Positions 41,560-51,700 of a DNA stretch of 64,000 nt are shown here, one piece after another (position 1 is the first letter of the stretch; the number at the start of each line of letters is the position of its first letter). The DNA comes from Methylococcaceae bacterium. GTDB lineage: Bacteria > Pseudomonadota > Gammaproteobacteria > Methylococcales > Methylomonadaceae. The translations under genes were made by a program, and so were the position numbers. The DNA lies in NCBI GenBank assembly GCA_006844705.1, contig SPJS01000046.1:1-64000 (forward strand), written 5' to 3'. The notes beneath the pieces are model-generated. The model was not told the DNA's origin, did not search any database, and worked only from the letters and a program-made list of their open reading frames with translations.

Positions 41560-43188
41560 ATGAAAAACATTTTATTAGGTTCGGCAGTATCGGCGCTATT
41601 GTTGTCAGGCGCGGCTCATGCTGTAACAACGGTTGATCCTGAAACCAATTTACCCGTTATCAATGAAGAGACAACCTATGTTGTCTATTTGTCAGGTGCA
41701 TCTGCGCCACGTAAATTCATTGAAGAATTGCTGACAAACCCTGGGGTGTCTGCGGCAGATGCCATCTGTGATTCTTCCAAGTCTATCTGGAAATATAAAG
41801 ACAGCATTAATGGTACGAAGCAAAACGCCTATTTGTGTGATGTCAACACGGCTAACCCTGCGTTGGCAAGCCTGCCTAAAGCTAACCTGTTGATCTACAA
41901 AAGCTCTGAGAATGGGTCTGCACAAGGGGTAAGTCCAATCGTTGCAGAAGCCAAAGGGGCGCCTTCTGTTATTCCTTTTCTGAAAATTGATCCTGCCTTA
42001 TGTACCTCTAATACATTGCCGTCCCCCGGCGTATTGGGTGATATCGAGTGTACGTATTCTGAAAATGATGCAGCATTGAATGTTCAGGTCACGCCTGACT
42101 TTGGTGTATCTGATGTGGATCCGGGCCAGTTCACGGGTCTAAATACGCCTGCGGGGTTTGCGCCTGTGTTACCCGCTGATGTGGCGTTGTTAGCGGTTCA
42201 GCCCACTGCGGCATTGACCTTTGGCGTACCTGTGACTAAAAATCTGTTCTATGCCTTGCAGGAAGCACAATTTGGTAAAGGCGATACCTGTGTTGAAAAT
42301 GAAACAGATGTGGCATGTTTGCCTAGTTTGACTAAAGCGCAAATCGCATCCATCCATACAGCGCAAATTATATCCTGGGATCAGCTGGTGACCAGTAATG
42401 GTGACGGGTTGTATACATTTGCCAGTGCCAAGTATAAGCCGGCTAACGTAGCGGCTATTCCTGATACAGCGGCAAACGCTTTTGATGATACTGTGCATAT
42501 CTGTCGTCGTGTGCCAGGTTCCGGTACGCAGGCACAGCACGGTATTAAATTCCTGCATTATCCATGTACTGATGCAGCAACATCACCTGCTTCAGGTAAT
42601 ACGGCTGTTTCTGGCGGTGGTGCCACGGAAGATGATGGGGTGACGCTGGTTCACGCCTTGTCGGGTTCTGGTGATGTGACGGATTGTTTGAATATGCTGG
42701 ATCAGGGCGTGGTTGACGCCGGTGCAGATATGGAAAACATCTACGGTAAGCGCTGGGCGATCGGTATTCAGTCACTGGAAAAAAATGCCGGATTGGGTGA
42801 TGACTTCCGTTTTGTAAAAGTGGACGGTGTGGCGCCTACGTTGGAGAATGTGGCCAGCGGCAAGTACTATGACTGGGTTGAATTGACTTTCCAGTACAGC
42901 AAAACACATGGCTGGGACGCGGGTGAGCAAACAATTGCTGATGCGGTGATCAAGTCTGCCGGTAGTCCGGTGGTATTGGCTAAATTAAACGAGAAGTTCG
43001 TTCACTATTTCGGTCAATCTGGTTTTATGGCGGTGCCCACGCAGTTTGATGCGGCGACTGACGGTTCCATCGATCTGGCTGCGCCAGTTAACCCGTACAC
43101 ACATGCTACTGAAGGTGCTCCGACTGACAACTGTCGTGTACCAGCGCGTATCACCGGAGGTGATTTCGAAATCGGTATTGAATTGTAA
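41560..43188 (+). CDS. Secreted periplasmic-binding-protein-like (PstS-type fold) protein
   Basis: 542 residues with a clear signal peptide (MKNILLGSAVSALLLSGAAHA). Segments such as VVYLSGASAPRKFIEELL, IIYKS-type strands, LTKAQIASIHTAQIISWDQL and CRRVPGSGTQAQ resemble phosphate/PstS-like substrate-binding folds found beside PEP-CTERM genes. It contains several cysteines that could pair. There is no transporter gene nearby, so ligand sensing or surface structure is as likely as uptake. It shares the riboswitch-led transcript with the PEP-CTERM gene and ends at a strong terminator. Confidence 0.65.
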   Translation: MKNILLGSAVSALLLSGAAHAVTTVDPETNLPVINEETTYVVYLSGASAPRKFIEELLTNPGVSAADAICDSSKSIWKYKDSINGTKQNAYLCDVNTANPALASLPKANLLIYKSSENGSAQGVSPIVAEAKGAPSVIPFLKIDPALCTSNTLPSPGVLGDIECTYSENDAALNVQVTPDFGVSDVDPGQFTGLNTPAGFAPVLPADVALLAVQPTAALTFGVPVTKNLFYALQEAQFGKGDTCVENETDVACLPSLTKAQIASIHTAQIISWDQLVTSNGDGLYTFASAKYKPANVAAIPDTAANAFDDTVHICRRVPGSGTQAQHGIKFLHYPCTDAATSPASGNTAVSGGGATEDDGVTLVHALSGSGDVTDCLNMLDQGVVDAGADMENIYGKRWAIGIQSLEKNAGLGDDFRFVKVDGVAPTLENVASGKYYDWVELTFQYSKTHGWDAGEQTIADAVIKSAGSPVVLAKLNEKFVHYFGQSGFMAVPTQFDAATDGSIDLAAPVNPYTHATEGAPTDNCRVPARITGGDFEIGIEL

Positions 43189-43233
43189 GATTCAGACGGT
43201 TTACGCAACATAACCGCTAACGTAGCGGTATCG

Positions 43234-43270
43234 AAAGGCCCAAATACTGCAACGGTATTTGGGCCTTTTT
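43234..43270 (+). terminator. Strong intrinsic terminator
   Basis: A perfect 14-pair stem, AAAGGCCCAAATAC (43234-43247) with GTATTTGGGCCTTT (43255-43268), loop TGCAACG, ending in T-rich sequence. It closes the riboswitch-PEP-CTERM-binding-protein transcript and could work in both directions. Confidence 0.9.
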
Positions 43271-43380
43271 GTTTTATAGGATGTAATGGCGGTGTTGCTA
43301 TGGAATGGTGCGTGCTGGAGATGAGAAAGGGCTTGCAGTGCGTTCAAATGCCGTGCATAAATCCGCGTGACCAATGTCTC

Positions 43381-43568
43381 AATGTGCCAATGAAATGTCT
43401 GTTTTGGCGCACATTATATATTTTTCCTGCTTGACATAAAGCTGACATATTTATTAGGCATAATGGCGCGATGCAATATTACGCACGATGAATGCCCTGT
43501 GGGGCTGAACAAAAATGAGATGGGCAGCCTTCCAGCCATGTTCACTCATGCTCAACAGGTGAACATGG
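43381..43568 (+). promoter_or_regulatory. Two inverted repeats and a -35-like box upstream of fhaC
   Basis: 43381-43415 holds arms AATGTGCCAA and TTGGCGCACATT (2-base bulge, 13-base loop). 43536-43568 holds a perfect 10-base inverted repeat, CCATGTTCAC and GTGAACATGG, with a 13-base spacer, ending 40 bases before the fhaC start. A TTGACA lies between them (near 43431-43436) with A/T-rich sequence after it, but no well-spaced -10 box. These could be operators or leader hairpins of the secretion module. The rest of 43189-43608 holds only the terminator at 43234. Confidence 0.45.
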
Positions 43569-43608
43569 TGCGGTTGATGAACAAGAATGTTCTTAATAGT
43601 TAGAGTCA

Positions 43609-45183
43609 ATGATAAATCTTTTTCAAATTAAATTAATCGGAATGATTTTTTTACTGTTGCCATCAGTACAGGCGGCGCAACAGGACGTTACTTTTAATAT
43701 CTGGGAGTTGCGGGTTAAGGGCAACACGCTGCTGGATAATAAACAGGTGGAAATGGCGGTGTATCCCTACTTAGGGCCTAAAAAAACAGTGGATGCGGTA
43801 GAGCAGGCGCGTGCAACACTGGAAAGTATTTATCATCATCAGGGCTATAAAACCGTCAGTGTATTTACGCCGGAACAGGATGCATTAAATGGCATCATCT
43901 ATTTACAGGTGGTGGAAGGAAAAATTGATCGATTGCGAGTAAAAGATTCGCGCTATTTTTCCCTGCATAAGATCAAGCAGGCGGTACCGGCACTGGCAGA
44001 AGGTAATGTGCCGAATATGAAAAAAATGCAGGAGCAGTTACAGACCTTAAGTCGGCAAACGGCAGACCGCAAAATTTATCCAATTATGCGAGCAGGGAAG
44101 ACGCCGGGAACGACAGAAGTGGACTTAAAAGTGCGGGATGAATTGCCATTGCATGGCAGTGTTGAATTAAACGGACGTAATTCTGCCGATACCACGCGCT
44201 TACGACTGGTGACGTCGATAAGCTACGACAATTTTTGGCAGGCATATCACAGTGGATCATTCCTGTTTCAGACCTCTCCTGAAGACCCTGATGAAGTCGA
44301 AGTGTTTTCCGGCACCTATGTGATGCCGGTGATTGATGAAGCAACCAGGCTGGCATTGTATGCGGTTCACTCAGGTTCCAGCTCACAGATTGCTCAGGCG
44401 GGAGACAGTACGGTCATTGGTGCGGGTGAAATATATGGGGTGCGTTTGATACGTGCGCTAGAGGGAAGTCATCACTATTTTCACAGTATTATGCTGGGTG
44501 TGGATTATAAGGATTTTGAAGAAGACACGCTGCTGGGCGGGGTGAATGCCCGTTCAGCGCCGATTACCTATTTACCCTTTATGGCGCAGTACCGGGGCAA
44601 TTATCGCGCGGGTGATTTAACGGCACGTTTCAATTTTGGCATTAACTTTTCTTTTCGCGGTATTGCCAATGACGATGCTGATTTTGCCAATAAACGCGAA
44701 GGTGCCAGAGCCAACTATATGATTGCGTCATTGGGCGGTGAAGTGCGTTATCAATTGCCGTGGGAAATGGAGTTTGTCAGCCGCTTGTCTGCACAATATG
44801 CTGATTCCCCATTGATAAATAATGAGCAGTTTTCAATCGGCGGCACAAGTACAGTGCGCGGCTATTTTGAAAGTCAGGAACTGGTTGATGATGCCATCGT
44901 GGCCAATGTGGAATTATATTCACCGCGCCTGGCACCACTGGACTGGGAAGCGGTAGATAAATTACGCGCCCTGATGTTTGTTGATGTTGCGCAGGGCTGG
45001 GTTAAAAGAGCTGCGGCAGGTCGGGCAAGCTCAGTCAATGTGTACAGTATCGGTATCGGTTTGCGTACCAAATTATTAGATTATTTTGTAGGGGCGCTGG
45101 ATTGGGCTTTTCCATTGGTTGCAAATGATGAGGTCAGTTCCGGTGAGTCGAGAGTACATTTTAATGTAGGGCTTGAATTTTAA
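43609..45183 (+). CDS. Two-partner secretion outer-membrane transporter (TpsB, ShlB/FhaC/HecB family)
   Basis: 524-residue Omp85-superfamily pore that exports a TpsA exoprotein. Signal peptide (GMIFLLLPSVQAAQ), one or two POTRA domains at about 27-180 (FNIWELRVKGNTLLD; IIYLQVVEGKIDRLRV), then a 16-strand-type barrel containing the family motif for loop L6 (FSIGGTSTVRGY, with the VRGY element) and an aromatic C-terminus (HFNVGLEF). The 3314-residue TpsA gene follows after 532 bases and is the evident cargo. Confidence 0.9.
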   Translation: MINLFQIKLIGMIFLLLPSVQAAQQDVTFNIWELRVKGNTLLDNKQVEMAVYPYLGPKKTVDAVEQARATLESIYHHQGYKTVSVFTPEQDALNGIIYLQVVEGKIDRLRVKDSRYFSLHKIKQAVPALAEGNVPNMKKMQEQLQTLSRQTADRKIYPIMRAGKTPGTTEVDLKVRDELPLHGSVELNGRNSADTTRLRLVTSISYDNFWQAYHSGSFLFQTSPEDPDEVEVFSGTYVMPVIDEATRLALYAVHSGSSSQIAQAGDSTVIGAGEIYGVRLIRALEGSHHYFHSIMLGVDYKDFEEDTLLGGVNARSAPITYLPFMAQYRGNYRAGDLTARFNFGINFSFRGIANDDADFANKREGARANYMIASLGGEVRYQLPWEMEFVSRLSAQYADSPLINNEQFSIGGTSTVRGYFESQELVDDAIVANVELYSPRLAPLDWEAVDKLRALMFVDVAQGWVKRAAAGRASSVNVYSIGIGLRTKLLDYFVGALDWAFPLVANDEVSSGESRVHFNVGLEF

Positions 45184-45715
45184 TGATGATCCGTTAAAGG
45201 ACATCACTTGCAGGTGGTTAAAAAACGTGATGAGCGTAACCAGGACAAGGCAATAGTGAAGAAAATGCGCAGTTTACATAGCGTAAACGCGCATGTTGAG
45301 TCACTTTTTAACGCCGAATTGGCAAACGTAATCGTTTTTCAACTGCCTGCAAGGCACTTGTTTGAAGAGGGCGGACTGCAAATGTGCAGCCGATATAAAG
45401 CTAACATAACCAACGAGTTTTGTGGCGACACGCGTGCTTGATCCAAAATGTGTAGAAGCAGTTGGCAGTGAGAGGCTTCCACAGGACAAGCTGAACATTA
45501 TAACTCTTAAAATTTTTTGAGTTGTAGGGTTCGCTGAATGTTTAGTTGAAGACTAACAGCCTGCTAAATGGCTGTTCAGCGGAGTTGTCGGGTTGCCTGT
45601 GTTGGGTGGGATGCCGGGTATCCCGGACAAGCTGCCGCAACGTGCCAGTCAACTAACGTATTCGCGAGTCTTTGTTTAACAGGCTTAACTGCGATGGGTT
45701 ATCCAAATATCAGTC
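45184..45715. promoter_or_regulatory. 532-base structured leader between TpsB and TpsA genes
   Basis: No credible gene. It has a 12-pair hairpin with one bulge, ATGCGC(A)GTTTAC with GTAAACGCGCAT (45265-45294), a 7-pair hairpin AACAGCC/GGCTGTT (45555-45576), and a short CCGGG/CCCGG stem near 45615. None is followed by a T run. Parts near 45580-45660 weakly resemble the ends of the MITE-like repeat. Length and structure suggest a regulated 5' leader for the very large exoprotein mRNA. Confidence 0.35.
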
Positions 45716-48700
45716 ATGAAAACAAATAGCTATAAAATTTATATATCAAAGATGTCATCTTTAAAATATGGTCTTTCGCCGCTTGCAGCAGGCGTGCGCA
45801 TGGCTTTATCCGGCTTGTTAATGAGTTCTGCAATGACGGCTTCGGCAGAGCAAGCTGTACCTGATCTGCCATCAGCAGCGACTGATTTTGGTACCGGTGC
45901 CCGGTTACCCGAAGTGGTCGGCAATAAAATGTCAATTCAGCAAACAGCGCCCAAGGCGGTGTTGAATTGGAACAGCTTTGACATTGGTCAACAGCATCAT
46001 GTTGATTTCATTCAGAACGTCAGTGATGTCGCGTTAAATAGAATTGCCAATAGTATTCGCCCCAGTGAAATTCATGGCAAATTAAGCGCAGGAGGCAGTG
46101 TTTATCTGATCAACCCCAATGGCTTTATTTTTGGCAAAGATTCAGTGGTGAATGTCAACAGCCTGATCGCCTCCACACATGATATTACCGATGAAGTTCT
46201 GGAATTGGGTATTGCCAATGTGTTCACTGAAGATGGGAGAACTGATCCTGCCTTTATTTTAGATAGCTCCGCATTTGAGGAAAACACCAATAAGCTTAAA
46301 CAAATTCTTGTTGAGCATGGTGCCAGGATTACCGCGGGTGACAGTGGTAATGTCATTATCGTTGCACCTAAAGTGACTAACGAGGGCGACATAGAAAGTG
46401 GTGAATTTGGCCAGATAATGCTGGTGGCCAGTCAGGATAAAGTCTATCTGCAGGAGCAGCCGACGACGCCGGGGCAGGTCTCTGACTTCAAAGGAATGTT
46501 GGTTGAAGTTGAGACGGGGGGCGAAGTCAATAACTTCGGTAATATCCTGGCAAAGCAAGGTGATATTACGTTAGCAGGTTTTGTCGTCAACCAGTCCGGT
46601 CAGGTGAATGCCACCACGTCTGTGACTGTCAATGGTTCAGTCAGACTGCAGGCGAGAGAAGGGCAGGGGAAAATAGGTAAAAAACTGGTGGGGACGCGGA
46701 CCCTTCGCACAGCAGATCAAAATGACGGTTTGGGCTTGCAGGCAACAGTCAACCTGAAACCTGGGCAAATTTCCACAGAGGTGGAAAATGCACAGGGTGC
46801 CAAAGAAACGCGCGTCATCGACACCCGGAGTCTGACCACGGTCACCGCAGATGAAGCGCGCGGCACGGATAATGAAGGGCAAGATCAGCCCGCATCTTAT
46901 GTCGAAATCAGTGGCCACACCATCACCATGCAGCAAGCGAGCAGAGTCGTTGTGCCCGCTGGCAAAGTGGTTATATCCGCCAGTGAGGTGACGCCGGTAG
47001 AAAACAGTAGTCAGGCCGGTTCAGGTCGTTTTGTCATGGAACAAGGCAGTGTGCTGGATGTGGCCGGCTATAAAGATGTTGAAGTGGCGATGGCGCGTAA
47101 TGTCGGCGTGGTGGATGCACGCAGCAGTTTTGTGTTTCGTGACAGCCCCAATCAAAAAGAGGGTGAATTATTCGGTAAGGATTTGACGGTTGATTTACGC
47201 AAAACGACGGATTTTATCGATATTCAGGGCCCAAAAGATGCGGTGCAGGCCTCGGTATTTGAAAGATTAAGTGCCGGTGGCGAAATTTCTCTGACGTCCA
47301 GCGGTGAAGTGGCGGTGCATGAGGGCGCGTTAATTAATATTGCCGGCGGCTCGGTCAAGTACCTTGATGGTGAAATAACCACATCAATATTAACCAATAT
47401 CAATGGGCAGCAGGTCGACATCAGTGATGCTGATCCATTGGATGTGTACGTAGGATTTGAAGATGTCAGCTATACAGAGAAAGGGTATACGCAAGGCAAT
47501 GATGCAGGCAGTTTAAGTATTTCGACGGCACAGCTTGATTGGCAAGGCGAGCTGGATGGTTCTGTGATGCAAGGCATTAATCAGCGTAATCAAAGTGATC
47601 AGGCGCGCGGCGGCAAATTGGAAATTAATCTGGCCGGTTTTCAGTCTGCTCAGAATCTGGTATTCCAGGGCGCGAATGCGCTGGCTAAACTTGCGCTTTC
47701 CGGGATTCAGGATTTTTCTCTGAACACCCTGGGCGAAGTCAGTTTTGAGCAGGATGCACGGCTCGAATTTAATCCGTTTAGCACTATTGATATTCAAGCT
47801 ACGACCATACGCCATGAGGGACAGCTCTATTCTGCTGGAGGTAGCATAAAATTTACCGGCAAGCGGTTTGGCGGGCAGGATAATGGGCATATTTTGCTGG
47901 GTGAAAATGCACAGCTGGATGTATCCGGACGCTGGATAAATGATCAGCAAAGTCGATTATCAGGTGTGGCGCAGCCTGCTGAAACCCTTGTTATCGATGG
48001 CGGCCGTGTAGACCTGCTTGCCGAAGGTAACCTGCAGACGACGAAAGGTTCGTCCATTAGAGCAGACGGCGGGGTGCATTATCTTGGCGATGAGAATGTT
48101 GTGGCAGGTACAGGCGGCAATATTAATCTGGTGGCCAGCTATGACGGTGATGGTTCAAGTTCCGTTGCCGGGCGCTTGAAGCTTGATGGGAATATTTCAG
48201 CCACTGGACTGAAACAAAACGGCAGCATTGCATTGGTATCTCCTGAATCATGGACGATAGATTCAAATTTCTTTGCGGATACGTTTAGTATGGATTCTGC
48301 CTTATTTTCTTCCATATCGCTGGAGTCTCGTAGTGGAGAGATAAGACTTACTTCGCAAACACATCTGGATTTAACCCAAACAAACCGGCAATTGAGTTTC
48401 GGTTTTCAAAATCAGCAAAGTCAACGCAATATTAACGGGTTATCTGAATTGACTACACGTCCCCGGTTTGAGCGTGCAACCAGTGATCTTCAATTGCAAG
48501 CCTTATCGGATGTTATTTTGGAAACAGGGAGTTCGATAAAAACCGAAGCGCAATCGACTATTTCCATGACATCACGCTTCTCAAGTGTATTTGTTGATGG
48601 AACAATTGATTCACCTGCTGGCACGATAAACGTAACCGCTGATAATCAGGCATCCCGGTTTGATCCTGCCCAGAGTGTCTGGCTGGGTGAACATGCACAA

Positions 48701-51700
48701 ATAAATGTAGCGGGCATTAGTCTGCTAGAGCCATTTATCCATGAACGCCGGGGCGACGTGCTGGATGGCGGTTCGATAAATTTACAGGCCAATCGAGGTT
48801 ATGTCGTTATTGAACAAGGTGCACGTCTGGATGTGTCAGGGACATCTGATATCTTTGATATTGCCACCCAGGGATCACAGGCCCTGGGGCTTGAGCCTGT
48901 TCGTATAGGGTCGAATGGAGGTGAGATTAACCTGACGGCTGCGGAAGGCATGTTGCTGGAAGGCACAATGCTGGCGCAAGGGGGGACAGCCCGTAATTTT
49001 GACGGCCGCCTGTCGATTGAACTGAGTCGTGCCAACCTGAATTTACCAACGCTGGCTTCAAGAGCTAAAGAGTTTCCAGTTAATTCACTGGTGATTGATG
49101 TCAGTCAATCTAATGCATCACCGATGAGTGGGCCATTGGCGTTTGGTGATGGTCTGGGTGAGCATCTTGACGGACAGGCTTTCGTTTACGCTGACCAAAT
49201 TACAGCAGCGGGTTTTGATGTTGTCGATTTAACATCAAATAATACCTCCCGTTCTAATCAATTGTATGAAGGCACCGTCAGGTTTACTGATGATGTTCAA
49301 TTAAACGCGGGTGTTGCAATACATATTGATGCACCGATCATTGAAGGAGTATCCAGCGGTGACGGCAGTTCAACCGCCCAACTAAATGCCCAATACATTA
49401 GGATGGGCTCGGGCGTGAATCAAACAGTCAATGGGGCATCGGTGGCTGGTGAAAACATTTTGAGTGTGAATGCGCAATGGATGGAGCTATTCGGCGCACT
49501 TAAACTGAACAGTTTTAAACAGGTAAACCTGACCAGTCAGAATGAAATGCAACTGGTGGCCAATCACGAACACAGAGAAAATGATTTTGGCGGTGAATTG
49601 GTGACAACGGCCGATTTAAACCTGACTGCCGGAAAGATTTATCCTTCCACATTTTCTCGTTATCGCTTCAAAGTTGAGAATGAAGTTGATGGCACAATTA
49701 ATGTGTTTGCCAGTGGGGGCAATGACAGCAAACCATTAAGTGCCGGTGGTCAGCTTATCATGCAAGCCGCGCATATTAATCAGCAGGGTAATTTATTTGC
49801 ACCGTTAGGCGTGATTGACCTGCAGGCCAGTAAATCTATACGTCTGGGTGACGGCGGGATAACCTCGGTTTCTGCCGATGGTCTGCTGATTCCGGTTGGA
49901 AATGTGGTTGATGGTCTGGACTGGTTATATCCATTGGCGATAGGGGGTGATCCGGCTCAATCAGTGTCCAACCTGGTGCTTGAAGAAACAGAAAATGCCC
50001 GACTGGATAAACAATTAATTCTTGATGCTCCTGCTATTGTGGTGGCAGAAAATGCGGTGATTGACCAGACGGGGGGCGGCGACGTTTTTGGCTATGAGTT
50101 TATTGCCGGTAAAGGGGGTTCTTTTGACTACCTGCAACCAGGCAGCGGCTCGTATCAAAATAGTTTTGCTGTGCTGCCCGAGTTAGGGACGACATATGCG
50201 CCATTCGACTTCCTACAATCTCAGCGGTTAGGCAAAGTACGCTATTACGCTCCAGGTGAAACAGTCGTCCTGAATGATGCTGCCAATGGATTGGCTGCAG
50301 GAGAATATGCAAAACTACCTGCTCATTATGCGTTGTTGCCTGGCGCATATTTAGTGACCCCCGTAAGCGGTACCCAGGATCAAATATTAACTGAAGCGAC
50401 AGTTGATAACACGCCCATCGTCAGTGGTTTTTCCCAGATTGCCGGGACAGGTAAGCGAGAAGCCAGATCGAGTGGATTCATGATTGAAAACGGCACTCAG
50501 ATCAGGAAAAAATCTGAATACAACACGTATACAGGTGATCAATTCTTTGCAGAAAAAGCGGCAACCAATGAAACCCCGGTGCCTTTGCTGGCACGTGATG
50601 GAGGATTGATTTCAATGTTGGCTCAGACCCGCTTGTTGCTTGAAGGTGAATTTAGAATTGATGCGCCGGAAGGCATCAGTGCGCGCATGGATATCGCAGC
50701 GGACAATATCAGAGTGACCGAGCAATTGAGTGAAACGCCTGAAGAGGGTGTACTGGAAATTAGAGGTCAGGATTTAACAGATTTAAATCTGGCCGGATTA
50801 TTGTTGGGTGGTCAGCGCAAAACAGGCACAGCTGTTGGTGAAACCATTGTTGAAGTCAGTTCAGAGAATATCAGCTTTGAACAAGGGGCGCATCTGGATG
50901 TGGCCGACTTGATTGTGGCCGCCAAAGATACTGTACGCGTAAAAGATGGCGCAACTGTTGCCGCAAGCACTGAGACCAGTTCAGGCGACCAGTTGCTCAC
51001 GGTTTCTGGTGACGGGGCCTTATTGAGAGTGTCTGGTGCAGAGCAGGTAAATATCAGCCGCAGTGATGCCAGTGGGCAAAAAGGTGTTTTAGTCGTTGAG
51101 CAGGGCGCAACGCTACATGCACAACAGTCAATGTTGCTGGATTCCAGTGTGGCGACAGATATTTCTGGCAAAATCAGTATGCAGGGAGGGTCACTTAATC
51201 TGGCTACCAATAGTATCAATATTGGAGAACTGAACGGACAGGCAAACAATGATGCATTGAATTTGTCCAATGCATTACTTGATGAAATGTCGGTTGATGA
51301 ACTGGTATTAACCAGCCGTGAAGCTATCCACTTCTATGGAACAGTGGCGAGTCTTGATGCCCATGGTGTTTTTGAGCACGTTGCCGGAGGGGGATTAAGC
51401 TCACATAACATAGAGCGCCTGGCATTTAATGCAGCAGGTTTGGTTGCACATAATACTTCCGGAGTGGCTAACCCTGCGGACAGTGTGAATTTATCAGTCG
51501 ATACATTGATCCTGCAAAATACGTTGAATCAGGTCAACACTCTGCCAGCGACAGGTTCAGGCACCTTGAATATCGCAGCACGCGAAATCGTGACAGGAGA
51601 GGGTCAATTTATTATTGATGGTTTTAATACGGTTAACCTGAGCGCAGAGCAACAATTTAATGCGCAAGGCATAGGTGCTTTACAGGTAAAGGCTGATGTT

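Noticed and set aside
45208-45441. 77-codon ORF in the TpsB-TpsA spacer
   Set aside because: Would need a TTG start without a ribosome-binding site and spans a 12-pair hairpin; treated as leader sequence.
45580-45660. Possible second cyclic-di-GMP riboswitch before the exoprotein gene
   Set aside because: It has GTCGGGTTGCC-like pieces but lacks the GACGCAAAGC core, so it does not meet the GEMM-I pattern.
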